A DNA stretch of 42,793 bases from JADFUS01 sp964368765 (GCA_964368765.1 CAYJCU010000009.1:1-42793), one strand, 5' to 3'; positions 1 to 8,950 are shown, numbered from the stretch's first letter. Numbers and translations: made by a program. Notes: generated by a model not told the origin, from the sequence alone.

Positions 1-49
1 GATATGACGTGCATAAATTCAATCCTCAGGTTCGCCGGACACTACTAAT
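1..49 (-). repeat. Left copy of 49-bp terminal inverted repeat (probable IS end)
   Basis: Positions 1-49 are the reverse complement of 42739-42787 with a single mismatch (position 34 against 42754). Read outward from the window, both copies start ATTAGTAGTGTCCGG and run into unseen flanking DNA. Conserved, non-coding, outward-facing sequence at both contig ends is what one expects when an assembly stops at copies of an insertion sequence or another dispersed repeat. No transposase is visible, so the element family is unknown. The repeat begins at the ftsQ stop codon. Confidence 0.75.
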
Positions 50-879
50 TATTTATCTCTTTTTTTTGCAACTACCTGACCATCATACTTTAGGTTTATA
101 CTCTTATACTCACTCCATCCCCCCTTATCGCTCTGGCTTCGGTAAAATTTATCCAGTTTCTGCATCTGTCCCTCATAATTGTGAAGAGAATCAAGACAAC
201 TGAAAACGATATGGTGGTTACCAATACGAGGGAAGAGTATCACCTCTCTCTCTTTATTTATATTAATCTGAGTAAACATCTCAGAGTAGATCTCGCTATT
301 GTCTATATATCTTACAAATCTAGTAAGCCAGTTAAGGGTGTCATACATTTTAGTATCATCCTTTGTAAGCTCTGTATTCTCTTCAACTTCGCTCTTTTTT
401 GCTAATTTTGAGAGAGGAAAGATATTATCGCTCTGTGATACTATTGTTATTGGTGCTATTACTGAACCACGCTTAGGAACAACCCTTAGCCTATGATCTA
501 TGTAGTATGATGCTCCATCTGTATCTATCATACGCATAATGGGTGGAAATTGTGTAATATCAATATTTAATACTCCATATATATCGGCATAAGCAGTGGC
601 ATTGTCAATATATATATCATTTTCAAGACACTCTTCAATATTATCTAACGATAGTTCAACTATCTTTGTCTCTCCTATAACAATATTTGTCTCGTTGAGT
701 ATATTGTTAATATGCTCTTCAGTAACAAATCTAGTGCTAAGGGTATCTATATTTAAATTAATACTATTTACCACAATACTCTCCTTCATGCGGTTGTATC
801 TGTGTATTATGAACGAGATAAGCACGATGAATAGTATTAACGCAATAATTTTTATAATTACTCCACCTATCCTATTCAT
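49..879 (-). CDS. ftsQ: Cell division protein FtsQ
   Basis: Predicted 276-residue bitopic inner-membrane division protein of the FtsQ/DivIB type, which links early and late divisome proteins through a periplasmic domain. One N-terminal membrane helix lies at about residues 8-27, followed by an extracytoplasmic domain containing a POTRA-like segment; a stretch with residues QFPPIMRMI matches the usual FtsQ region after POTRA. Sequence conservation in this family is low, so the call also rests on position: its ATG overlaps the murC stop as ATGA (876-879), the standard murC-ftsQ order of Bacteroidota. The TAA stop (49-51) abuts the left terminal repeat, so ftsA and ftsZ, which normally follow, are not seen. 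Expression would depend on the upstream engB-prs-murG-murC unit. Confidence 0.85.
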   Translation of the reverse strand: MNRIGGVIIKIIALILFIVLISFIIHRYNRMKESIVVNSINLNIDTLSTRFVTEEHINNILNETNIVIGETKIVELSLDNIEECLENDIYIDNATAYADIYGVLNIDITQFPPIMRMIDTDGASYYIDHRLRVVPKRGSVIAPITIVSQSDNIFPLSKLAKKSEVEENTELTKDDTKMYDTLNWLTRFVRYIDNSEIYSEMFTQININKEREVILFPRIGNHHIVFSCLDSLHNYEGQMQKLDKFYRSQSDKGGWSEYKSINLKYDGQVVAKKRDK

Positions 880-2249
880 AATAACTCTCTACTTTTTAAT
901 AAATCTTCTATTGGTGTGGTGAGTGTATCTATATCTCCTGCACCAAATGTTATTAATATATCTAACTCCTTATATTTTAGATAGTCTATAACCTTATCTT
1001 TTGCTATTATACTCTTTTGGCTTATTGTTATATCATCTAGCAGCATCTCTGAAGTAACACCATCAATAGGCTCTTCACGTGCTGGATAGATAGGAAGTAG
1101 AACAATTTCATCTACCTTTGATAACTCAGATGAGAAACCTTGGGCAAAATCACGAGTGCGACTATATAAATGAGGTTGGAACAGTGCTGTTATCTCTCTC
1201 TCAGGGAATAGCTCTCGCACAGATGATATTGTAGCAGACAACTCGCTAGGGTGGTGTGCATAATCATCAATATATAGAGTTTTGCCATTATGTATTATGT
1301 CAAAACGTCTCTTTAGACCCGAAAATGTTGATAGACCATGCTTCAAGCCCTCTTCATTAAATCCAGAATACCATAGCATAGCAACTGCTCCGACACAATT
1401 CTCAACATTAATACGTCCACTAACGCCTAGAGTACAACCCTCAATAACTCTATCAGGGCACACTATATCAAAAGAGTAGTGTAAACCATCTTCGCATCTT
1501 AAATTACGAGTATAGAAATCACTCTCACTATTTTCTAAGCTGTAACTATATATCTCAACATCACTATTATTGACGGTTAGCGGTATGCCATATCTATATA
1601 TAATTGCTCCACCACTCTTTACCTGCGAGGTAAATTTAGTAAAACTATCAAGTAGCGAGTTGTGATTACCATATATATCAAGATGATCTGCATCAACAGA
1701 TGTTACCAATAGCACATCTGGATATAATTGCAGGAAAGATCTATCAAACTCATCAGCCTCAACAGTCACTCTATCACCATCTCCAAGGATGAGATTAGAA
1801 TCAAAATTTTTAGAGATAGCACCTAGGAATGCACTGCCACTTCCGTTACTACCACCGCAATGATTGAAATAGGTAACCATAGTAGAGGTAGAGCTCTTTC
1901 CATGTGTGCCAGCTACCGCCATAAGATAGCTCCCCTTAGTAAGCTCTCCTAATGCTTCTGAGCGTTTTATTATCTTATACCCATGCTCTTTGAAGTAACT
2001 CAATTGACTATGTGACTGAGGTACAGCAGGGGTGTAGATAATAAGTGTATTATCTTTAGAGAGAAAAGCATCTGGTATAAGCTCTAATCTATCATCATAA
2101 CATATAGTTACCCCCTCACTCTCAAGTTTTTTTGTGAGTGGAGTAGGGGTACGGTCATAACCCGCCACGTTCCTTCCATTATGTTGAAAGAAACGTGCCA
2201 GGGCACTCATGCCAATGCCTCCTATACCTATGAAATATATATATTGCAT
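876..2249 (-). CDS. murC: UDP-N-acetylmuramate--L-alanine ligase MurC
   Basis: Cytoplasmic ATP-dependent ligase that adds L-Ala to UDP-MurNAc, the first peptide step of peptidoglycan precursor synthesis. The 457-residue length is typical. The N-terminal nucleotide-sugar domain has the glycine-rich motif GIGGIGMS (residues 8-15). The central ATPase domain has the P-loop GTHGKSS (114-120), and the C-terminal domain includes DDYAHHPSE, a Mur-ligase signature. Start ATG 2247-2249 places the glycine-rich motif at the usual distance from the N terminus. It sits 35 bp downstream of murG and overlaps ftsQ by 4 nt, so the three are probably translated from one mRNA. Confidence 0.97.
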   Translation of the reverse strand: MQYIYFIGIGGIGMSALARFFQHNGRNVAGYDRTPTPLTKKLESEGVTICYDDRLELIPDAFLSKDNTLIIYTPAVPQSHSQLSYFKEHGYKIIKRSEALGELTKGSYLMAVAGTHGKSSTSTMVTYFNHCGGSNGSGSAFLGAISKNFDSNLILGDGDRVTVEADEFDRSFLQLYPDVLLVTSVDADHLDIYGNHNSLLDSFTKFTSQVKSGGAIIYRYGIPLTVNNSDVEIYSYSLENSESDFYTRNLRCEDGLHYSFDIVCPDRVIEGCTLGVSGRINVENCVGAVAMLWYSGFNEEGLKHGLSTFSGLKRRFDIIHNGKTLYIDDYAHHPSELSATISSVRELFPEREITALFQPHLYSRTRDFAQGFSSELSKVDEIVLLPIYPAREEPIDGVTSEMLLDDITISQKSIIAKDKVIDYLKYKELDILITFGAGDIDTLTTPIEDLLKSRELL

Positions 2250-2284
2250 ATTATCCCTTAACTAGTCGCCCCTTTAAAAGGCGG

Positions 2285-3421
2285 TTAAATAGTTTGTTCT
2301 AGAACAGCTATTACTTCATTTGCAATTATATCTGCCGAATTGGGCTCGGCAAAACTTTTTATCCTCTCTTTGAGCTCCTCTCTTCTTGTGTCATCTTTTA
2401 GAAGTGATAGAGCTGTTGGTATTAGCTGCTCGGCACTATCCTGATCTTTAATCATAATAGCAGCCCCCGACTCAACATAAACCATTGCATTTTTCTCCTG
2501 ATGATTATCAGGAACCCACGATGATGGTACCACTATAGATGCACTACCAGTGAGAGCCAACTCTGCTAAAGATGATGCTCCCGCACGTGATATGATAACA
2601 TCTGCCACATTATAGGCTAAATCCATTCTATCAATAAATGGAGAGATGTAAAAATTAGATGGTATATTATCGCCTAGTTGCTCTTTAATCTTAGTGTAGT
2701 GCTGAGAGCCACATTGCCATATCAGATTGATATTTGATTGGCAAAGCTCTTCAAAAGCCTCTGCTAATGCTCTGTTAAACACCATTGTACCTAGACTGCC
2801 ACCAGTAACAAAAAGTGTTGGCTTAGCTTTCTCAAGAGAGAAGTGATTGTAACCCTCCTCTTTGGCACTACTACTTATGTTCATAACACCCCTAAGCGGA
2901 ACACCAGACACCACAACCTTCTCTTTATCAAAAAACGATGTCATCTTATTATGCGGAACAAAAATACGGTATGCTCCGCTAGCTAGGCGTCTATTAGCCA
3001 TGCCAGGGTGCGAATTACCCTCCCATATCATTGTTTTTACGCCGTTGCGAGCTGCACAGCCAATAATCGGGAGAGTAACATACCCTCCCGACCCTATTGC
3101 AACTTGTGGTTTAAATCGCTTTATTATTCTCTTCGATTTACAATAACTACCTATTACCTTAAAAGGTAGTGATAGATTTTTAATTGTAACCCTCCTCTGT
3201 AATCCTGCTATATTTAAACCTATTATTTTCCACCCTAATAGTGGAACTTTTTCCATCTCCATTTTGCCATAAGCACCTACGAAGAGTATATCAATATCGT
3301 CGCCATATCGCTCTTTAAGCCTCTCAGCAATAGCCACAGCTGGATAGAAGTGCCCCCCTGTGCCACCACCACTTATTATTACACGATATTTGCAACTACT
3401 ACTAATCTCTTCAACTCTCAT
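2285..3421 (-). CDS. murG: UDP-GlcNAc:lipid I N-acetylglucosaminyltransferase MurG
   Basis: Peripheral inner-membrane GT28 enzyme that converts lipid I to lipid II. The 378 residues include the N-terminal motif GGGTGGHFYPA (about residues 18-28) and the second glycine-rich loop GSGGYVTLP. The C-terminal donor site has SRAGASSLAEL followed by VPDNHQEKNA. The usual HEQN-type motif before the TN segment reads IWEGNSHPG, so Glu and Asn are kept but the central Gln is Gly. It lies 18 bp downstream of prs and 35 bp upstream of murC. ftsW and murD, often immediately upstream in this phylum, are absent. About 11 residues precede the first beta strand, so a slightly later start is possible, but the next in-frame Met is inside the domain. 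Confidence 0.95.
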   Translation of the reverse strand: MRVEEISSSCKYRVIISGGGTGGHFYPAVAIAERLKERYGDDIDILFVGAYGKMEMEKVPLLGWKIIGLNIAGLQRRVTIKNLSLPFKVIGSYCKSKRIIKRFKPQVAIGSGGYVTLPIIGCAARNGVKTMIWEGNSHPGMANRRLASGAYRIFVPHNKMTSFFDKEKVVVSGVPLRGVMNISSSAKEEGYNHFSLEKAKPTLFVTGGSLGTMVFNRALAEAFEELCQSNINLIWQCGSQHYTKIKEQLGDNIPSNFYISPFIDRMDLAYNVADVIISRAGASSLAELALTGSASIVVPSSWVPDNHQEKNAMVYVESGAAIMIKDQDSAEQLIPTALSLLKDDTRREELKERIKSFAEPNSADIIANEVIAVLEQTI

Positions 3422-3439
3422 AGCAATAAATTTTATTCA

Positions 3440-4375
3440 CTAGAAGATAAATTTAGAACTTATCTCGCTATATTCATAAACCCTACGGATAACATCCGCA
3501 AAAAGATCAGCGCATGATAGAACCGTTATTTTAGATAAATCTGCATCCTCTCTAAGCGGAATAGTATCTGTGGTAATTACCTCTGTGAATTTTGAACTGT
3601 TGATTCTGTCATAAGCAGGACCCGATAGTATAGGGTGAGTAACAACCGCTCTCACACTCTTAGCTCCATTCTGCATCATCATCTCAGCAGCAGTACATAG
3701 TGTGCCTGCTGTATCAACCATATCATCGAGGATAATAATATTTTTATCCTTAACATCTCCGATAACAGTCATCGCACCGATAACATTTGCCTTCTCTCTC
3801 TGCTTATGGCATACCACCATAGGTACATCAAGATATTTGCTATATGCGTTGGCACGCTTAGCTCCTCCCATATCAGGTGCAGCAATAACTACATTATCTA
3901 ATCCTAGGTCACGTAGATATGGAACGAAAATACCACTCGCAAATAGATGATCTACTGGTATATCAAAGAAACCTTGTATTTGGTCTGCATGTAAATCCAT
4001 AGTCATAACACGTTGTACTCCTGCAGCTTGTAGCATATTTGCAACAAGTTTTGCTCCGATAGATACACGTGGTTTGTCTTTTCTGTCTTGACGTGCCCAG
4101 CCAAAATATGGCATAACAGCGATAATCTTATGTGCCGATGCACGTTTAGCCGCATCAGCCATTAACAACAATTCAAAAAGATTGTCTGTTGGTGGAAATG
4201 TAGACTGAATGATAAATACTGTACATCCACGAATACTTTCATTATATGACGGTTCGAACTCTCCGTCACTAAACTCTAGCACTGAAGAGTCACCTAGTTC
4301 AACGCCGTAGATATTAGCTATCTTCTCAGCAATGTATCGTGAACCACGGCCTGTGAAAAATTTAAGTTTGTGCAT
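3440..4375 (-). CDS. prs: Ribose-phosphate pyrophosphokinase
   Basis: Makes PRPP from ribose 5-phosphate and ATP for purine, pyrimidine, NAD, His and Trp synthesis. The 311-residue length is standard. Visible motifs are the ATP-loop region FSDGEF (35-40), the RQDRKD flexible loop (95-100), the divalent-metal region MDLHADQIQGFF (126-137) and the PRPP loop DDMVDTAGT (217-225). It is embedded upstream of murG with an 18-bp gap, an unusual partner for dcw genes, and is preceded by engB after an 84-bp gap. I saw no TAnnTTTG box in that gap, so read-through from the engB promoter is likely. Confidence 0.97.
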   Translation of the reverse strand: MHKLKFFTGRGSRYIAEKIANIYGVELGDSSVLEFSDGEFEPSYNESIRGCTVFIIQSTFPPTDNLFELLLMADAAKRASAHKIIAVMPYFGWARQDRKDKPRVSIGAKLVANMLQAAGVQRVMTMDLHADQIQGFFDIPVDHLFASGIFVPYLRDLGLDNVVIAAPDMGGAKRANAYSKYLDVPMVVCHKQREKANVIGAMTVIGDVKDKNIIILDDMVDTAGTLCTAAEMMMQNGAKSVRAVVTHPILSGPAYDRINSSKFTEVITTDTIPLREDADLSKITVLSCADLFADVIRRVYEYSEISSKFIF

Positions 4376-4459
4376 AATCCTAATTGCTATATTGTTAATT
4401 TGTCTCCTCCTTAATAATCTGCTTAACCATCATACTATGTTGGTATAACAGATCATAAT

Positions 4460-5074
4460 CTAACCTCCTTGTTGTGATTTAATTGTTTTATTACACTCCG
4501 CTATATACTTCAATACATCCTCGCGCCCCAGTCCATCTTTCGATGAGGTGACAAAATAAGGAGGGAGCTCTTCCCACTCCTCGCCTAGTTTGCTAAGATA
4601 TGAATCTATATTGCCTTTAAGCTGTGTTTGTGATAGTTTATCCGCTTTTGTAAATATAATAGCTAGTGGGATACCACTCTCTGCTAGAAAACGAATAAAC
4701 TCTACATCCTTAGATTGAGGGGCGTGCCTAGAATCGACTAAAACAAATACTAGTGATAGCTGCTCCCTCTCAAGCATGTAGCTATGAATGATTTTAGAAA
4801 ATTTTTCTCGTTTACTATTGCCAACACGAGCATAACCATAACCAGGTAAATCAACAAGATACCACTCATCATTAATGTTGAAGTGGTTGATAAGTTGTGT
4901 TTTACCAGGCGTGCCCGATACTTTAGCCAACGAGCTATTATTGGTTAAACTATTGATAAATGAACTTTTACCTACATTTGAACGACCAATAAAAGCATAC
5001 TCACATCTGTTCTCAGTAGGACACTGAGAAACAAATTGACTGCTACATATAAACTCTGCTTTACGAATAACCAT
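4460..5074 (-). CDS. engB: Ribosome-biogenesis GTPase EngB/YsxC (YihA)
   Basis: Cytoplasmic TRAFAC-class GTPase involved in large ribosomal subunit assembly. The 204 residues carry G1 GRSNVGKS (30-37), a G2 Thr within GTPGKTQ, G3 DLPGYG (75-80) and G4 TKAD (142-145), with SS at the G5 position. Length and motif spacing match the family. A -7 box TACTTTTG (5097-5104) ends about 22 nt upstream of the ATG, so engB probably starts the minus-strand operon engB-prs-murG-murC-ftsQ. Confidence 0.96.
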   Translation of the reverse strand: MVIRKAEFICSSQFVSQCPTENRCEYAFIGRSNVGKSSFINSLTNNSSLAKVSGTPGKTQLINHFNINDEWYLVDLPGYGYARVGNSKREKFSKIIHSYMLEREQLSLVFVLVDSRHAPQSKDVEFIRFLAESGIPLAIIFTKADKLSQTQLKGNIDSYLSKLGEEWEELPPYFVTSSKDGLGREDVLKYIAECNKTIKSQQGG

Positions 5075-5096
5075 AACAATAACCCAAATTACAACG

Positions 5097-5104
5097 CAAA
5101 AGTA
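5097..5104 (-). promoter_or_regulatory. -7 promoter box TACTTTTG for engB operon
   Basis: Plus-strand CAAAAGTA reads TACTTTTG on the minus strand, a full match to the Bacteroidota primary-sigma -7 consensus TAnnTTTG. It ends about 22 nt before the engB start. No convincing -33 TTTG is seen. The same TACTTTTG box precedes yicC (11912-11919) and the P5-like gene (9105-9112). The TA end of the box lies in the base of the neighbouring hairpin. Confidence 0.6.
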
Positions 5105-5148
5105 GTAATAATTTCTAATTTACCGAAATTATTACTACTATTTTTTTT
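5101..5148. terminator. 15-bp perfect hairpin between the acyl-CoA-ligase-like gene and engB
   Basis: Positions 5101-5115 (AGTAGTAATAATTTC) pair perfectly with 5125-5139 around a 9-nt loop. On the plus strand eight T residues follow (5141-5148). Minus-strand transcripts from the upstream gene meet the stem first and then only TTTGC. The location, directly after the 5166 stop, suggests it ends the upstream transcript, but the T-run is on the other side and the -7 box of engB overlaps its base. Role is inferred. Confidence 0.5.
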
Positions 5149-5165
5149 AATTATTCTATCATTTG

Positions 5166-6863
5166 TTATTGCACCTTCCTGGAATTTGATAGGTGACTCT
5201 CTAAACCATACCTCTTAACAGTATTTTTTGGTGTTTTAGGTAGTGGTTTTTCTAATATGTATATTGATGAAATATTCTCAAAATTGGCTGTGATGCGGTT
5301 GAGTTTAAGTCTATTCTTTTTCATAATCTCAATCATCATATCGTTATTTATACCCTTGCTCTTCATCCTGACATAATCAGGATATACGTAGGCATCTAGT
5401 TTGTTGCGTTGATTCTGAACTATATACGACTCTCCCACTAGTGGTAACGAAGATAGCTTTGTTTCGATAGCCTCAGGATATATATTCTCTCCACTAGGCC
5501 CTAATAACATAGTTTTATATCTCCCCTTGATAAAAATATTTCCATCACTATCAATCATGCCCTTATCGCCAGTGCGTAACCATCCATCCTCAGTGAATGT
5601 CTCTGCAGTAGCATCATTATCTTTATAGTAACCTATCATAACATTGTCGCCACGCACCTGTATCTCGCCACACTCATCACTCTGACTTTGTTTTGATATA
5701 CGTATCTCCATAAAATCGCCCAGTAGTATCTTACCCACTGAGTTGTGAACAAAATCATTTGGGTTGATATACGATATAAGTGGTCCACACTCTGTCATGC
5801 CATAACCCACAGTATATGGAAAGCCACCCTTAGATAGAAACTTCCCGATATGCGAATTAAATGCGGCACCCCCTATTATCACCTCTTTAAGCTCTCCGCC
5901 TAGTGTCTTAGCTATCTTGCGCACTATAATCTTATGTAAAAGTTTATCTAGTGCACCTATCTCATGAATAACCTTAACCAGTGGCTTGGCAAAAATTGGG
6001 GCTACATTATATTTATATATCTTTTCAAATACCAGAGGAACAAGAACAAGTAGCTCTGGTTTAATAGTTTGGCACGCCTCTAACATTAAGTTAGGACTAG
6101 GTATTCTGCCCAAAAAGATAACCTCTGTACCATAGAGAAGTGCACCTAAAAACCCAAAAGCCAATCCATAAGCGTGCGCCATAGGCAGAACACATATCGT
6201 GCGCTTAATCTCTACACCACGCCGTGTCATCTCAAAAGGGATATATGTAACATTACTAACAAGATTTTTAGAGGTAAGCATGACCCCCTTTGTTAGTGAT
6301 GTTGTTCCTGAGGTGTAGTTTAGAGATACCATCTCGTTTTCATCCTTATATCTAAACTCTAAATCAGATTTAACTATTCCATTAGGGTACCGTGTAGAGA
6401 ACTCATACTCATAATCATCAAGTTCGCTACCTTTAATAGAGTATAGTAGTCTAAGGTTGTCATCTAGTGCAAAGACATATTTAACACTCTCCAAATCATG
6501 GTTTTTAATACTATCCCATAAAACAGAATCACAAAAAAGTATAGAGCTTTCAGAATGATTTAAAATATGAGATACATCAACAGGGTTAAAATCCTCAAGA
6601 ACGGGAACAGCAATAGAGCCATTGGTAATTGTGGCAAGATATGTTATTGCCCAACGGCAACTATTCTTACCCATAATAGCTATTTTACTTTTTTCAGTTA
6701 CACCACAATTTTTGAAAAGTATGTGAGTTTTTATAATCTCCTCACACAACTCTTTATGTGTGTATCTTTTGCCTGACATATAGTCTCCTATTGCTATATT
6801 ATCCCAATAGGATGTAAATGCCTCTTTAAGTGCATCGACAAATTTAAGAGTCCTATCCATCAA
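5166..6863 (-). CDS. AMP-binding acyl-CoA ligase (long-chain fatty-acid--CoA ligase-like)
   Basis: Predicted 565-residue ANL-superfamily enzyme that would adenylate a carboxylic acid and transfer it to CoA or an acyl carrier. The phosphate-binding motif is YTSGTTSLTKG (183-193), with Ser and Thr at positions that are more often Gly and Pro. The adenine-binding segment is GYGMTECGP, followed by the hinge region GWLRTGDKG and a C-terminal region with KGRYKTML and GENIYPEAIE. Residues and length resemble fatty-acid CoA ligases, but the substrate cannot be read from sequence. It follows the dihydroorotase by 7 bp, so the two are probably co-transcribed with the upstream glycosyltransferase. An Asn-rich C terminus shows no transmembrane segment. 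Confidence 0.88.
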   Translation of the reverse strand: MMDRTLKFVDALKEAFTSYWDNIAIGDYMSGKRYTHKELCEEIIKTHILFKNCGVTEKSKIAIMGKNSCRWAITYLATITNGSIAVPVLEDFNPVDVSHILNHSESSILFCDSVLWDSIKNHDLESVKYVFALDDNLRLLYSIKGSELDDYEYEFSTRYPNGIVKSDLEFRYKDENEMVSLNYTSGTTSLTKGVMLTSKNLVSNVTYIPFEMTRRGVEIKRTICVLPMAHAYGLAFGFLGALLYGTEVIFLGRIPSPNLMLEACQTIKPELLVLVPLVFEKIYKYNVAPIFAKPLVKVIHEIGALDKLLHKIIVRKIAKTLGGELKEVIIGGAAFNSHIGKFLSKGGFPYTVGYGMTECGPLISYINPNDFVHNSVGKILLGDFMEIRISKQSQSDECGEIQVRGDNVMIGYYKDNDATAETFTEDGWLRTGDKGMIDSDGNIFIKGRYKTMLLGPSGENIYPEAIETKLSSLPLVGESYIVQNQRNKLDAYVYPDYVRMKSKGINNDMMIEIMKKNRLKLNRITANFENISSIYILEKPLPKTPKNTVKRYGLESHLSNSRKVQ

Positions 6864-6870
6864 TATTATT

Positions 6871-8220
6871 TTATTTTCTAAATCTTAATTCCTTTCCTCT
6901 TATGTTGTTATTAATAACACCATTCTCGTATGCAATGTTGCCATTTATCAATGTGTAGGCTACACTATTTCTAAAAGTGTAACTATCCATAGGAGACCAG
7001 CCACACTTTGATAGTATATTCTCTTTAGAGATAGTGTAGTGCTCGCCTCTACGAACAATAACTATATCAGCAAAATAACCCTCACGTAGATAACCCCTAT
7101 CTACAATGCGGTATAGTTCAGCTGGATTATGACACATTTTATACACTAAATCTGTTACCTTCAATAATTGAGCCTCTCCTTCACTCATCTGTAACATTGC
7201 CAATAAAGAGTGTTGAACCATAGGCCCTCCCGATGGAGCGTCGAAGAAACCACGCATCTTCTCCTCTAGTGTGTGAGGGGCGTGATCAGTAGCTACAACA
7301 TCTAATCGCCCATCTTGCAGAGCAGTGCGTAAAGCATCTCTGTCTGATGCGCTTTTTATTGCAGGATTCCACTTTATTAAATTTCCTTTTAACTCATAAT
7401 CCGCATCGTTGAACCAAAGATGGTGCACACAAACCTCAGCAGTAATGCGCTTTTCGCTCATTGGTTTATTGCTTAGTAGGGTCATCTCTTTTGCTGTCGA
7501 AAGATGTAGTAAATGTAATCTAGCATTATGCTTAACAGCCAAATCAATAGCCTCGGAACTCGATTTATAACAAGCCTCGGCACTACGGATAAGCGGATGT
7601 ATTGATGTAGGGGCATCTTTCCCCTCATATAGTTTGCGATAGTGCTCTGTATTGGCTCTCACTATCTCTTCAGCCTCACAGTGGGTAGTGATAAGAAGTG
7701 GAGACGAACTAAATATCCTATCAAGAGCCTCTCTCTTATCCACCAACATATCTCCAGTAGAGGAGCCCATAAACACCTTAACACCACATATACGTGTAGG
7801 ATCTAACTGCTCTAATATATTGCCATTGCTATTATTAGCACCAAAATAGAATGAGTAATTAGCTAAAGATACCTCGCTGGCTCTTGAAAATTTATCCTCT
7901 AAAGCCGATAGCGTTGTTGTTGGTGGATTGGTATTTGGCATCTCCATATATGATGTAACACCACCAGCCACCGCCGCCGCCGACTCAGTAGCTATATCTG
8001 CCTTATATGTCAAACCAGGCTCACGGAAATGCACCTGATCATCAATAACACCAGGCATTATATAACACCCCGAAGCATCAATAATCTTATCATAATCTAT
8101 GTTGTTAGGAGCCTCACTCTCAATATGTAAACTCTCTATTCTATCATCTTTAATAACTATTGAACCAAGAGATTTTGTCCCCTCATTTACAATAGTTCCG
8201 TTTTTAATTAGTATTCTCAT
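6871..8220 (-). CDS. pyrC: Dihydroorotase (class I type)
   Basis: Amidohydrolase that cyclises carbamoyl-aspartate to dihydroorotate in pyrimidine synthesis. The 449 residues contain the N-terminal metal-site region DDQVHFREPG, a Lys in GVKVFMGSS that would be carboxylated, His ligands in TTHCEAE and LHLLHLST, and the catalytic Asp in ATDHAPHT. The canonical HxH is QVH (residues 62-64): the first His is Gln. I recall the same DDQVHFREPG segment in other Bacteroidota dihydroorotases, so it may be a clade trait. It lies 7 bp from both neighbours. A dihydroorotase next to a polyprenyl-phosphate mannose synthase is a familiar gene pair in this phylum. Confidence 0.92.
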   Translation of the reverse strand: MRILIKNGTIVNEGTKSLGSIVIKDDRIESLHIESEAPNNIDYDKIIDASGCYIMPGVIDDQVHFREPGLTYKADIATESAAAVAGGVTSYMEMPNTNPPTTTLSALEDKFSRASEVSLANYSFYFGANNSNGNILEQLDPTRICGVKVFMGSSTGDMLVDKREALDRIFSSSPLLITTHCEAEEIVRANTEHYRKLYEGKDAPTSIHPLIRSAEACYKSSSEAIDLAVKHNARLHLLHLSTAKEMTLLSNKPMSEKRITAEVCVHHLWFNDADYELKGNLIKWNPAIKSASDRDALRTALQDGRLDVVATDHAPHTLEEKMRGFFDAPSGGPMVQHSLLAMLQMSEGEAQLLKVTDLVYKMCHNPAELYRIVDRGYLREGYFADIVIVRRGEHYTISKENILSKCGWSPMDSYTFRNSVAYTLINGNIAYENGVINNNIRGKELRFRK

Positions 8221-8227
8221 AATTCAA

Positions 8228-8950
8228 CTATTTTTTAGCTCTTATTTTACGTAGAGGTAGTTTAAGAACACCCCAAAATGCCTCTCCAAATATTCCTGAA
8301 CTCATTTTAGATGCACCTAATGTTCTGTCTGTGAAGATAATTGAAACCTCTCCCACCTTATAGCCTAGTTTCCAAGCGGTATATTTCATCTCTATCTGAA
8401 AACCGTAGCCCTTCATTTTGATGCGCTCCATATCAATAGCCTCTAATAGCTCTCTGCGATAGCCCACAAAACCAGCCGTAGCATCCATAACCCTCATGCG
8501 GGTTACTTTGCGTACAAAAACAGATGCAAAATATGACATAATAACCCTACCGATAGGCCAATTAACCACATTTACGCCTGTTACATATCTCGAACCAACT
8601 GTTAAATGATTTTTATCTCTGCATGCTATATATAAATGGTGTAGGTCGTCAGGATTGTGCGAAAAATCGGCATCCATCTCAAAGATATAGTCGTAACCAT
8701 TATCTAGTGCCCACTTAAAACCACAAATATATGCTGTACCAAGACCTAGTTTGCCACTACGTTCAATGATAAATACTCTCTCAGGAAATTCGATAATAAG
8801 ATTTTTTACTATATCGGCTGTGCCATCGGGCGATCCATCATCTACAATTAATATATTGAAAATATCGTCAAGCGATAGAGTCTTTCTGATTATCGCCTCA
8901 ATATTCTCTTTCTCGTTATATGTTGGAATAATAACTATTTTTTTATCCAT
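8228..8950 (-). CDS. Polyprenyl-phosphate mannose synthase-like GT2 glycosyltransferase
   Basis: The 240-residue GT-A, family-2 glycosyltransferase resembles dolichyl- or polyprenyl-phosphate mannosyltransferases, which move mannose from GDP-mannose to a lipid phosphate at the inner membrane. The nucleotide-binding region IPTYNE and VDDGSPDGT (36-44), the metal motif DAD within EMDADFSHNP (91-100), and the ATAGFVGYRR segment are typical. It lacks the C-terminal transmembrane domain of some family members, as expected for the short bacterial type. A promoter (-7 TAAATTTG at 8997-9004) precedes it, making it the probable first gene of an operon with pyrC and the acyl-CoA-ligase-like gene. Confidence 0.88.
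   Translation of the reverse strand: MDKKIVIIPTYNEKENIEAIIRKTLSLDDIFNILIVDDGSPDGTADIVKNLIIEFPERVFIIERSGKLGLGTAYICGFKWALDNGYDYIFEMDADFSHNPDDLHHLYIACRDKNHLTVGSRYVTGVNVVNWPIGRVIMSYFASVFVRKVTRMRVMDATAGFVGYRRELLEAIDMERIKMKGYGFQIEMKYTAWKLGYKVGEVSIIFTDRTLGASKMSSGIFGEAFWGVLKLPLRKIRAKK

Noticed and set aside
181..922. Plus-strand ORFs of 65-108 residues opposite ftsQ
   Set aside because: They are antisense to an intact ftsQ and have low-complexity composition. No promoter or family signature supports them.
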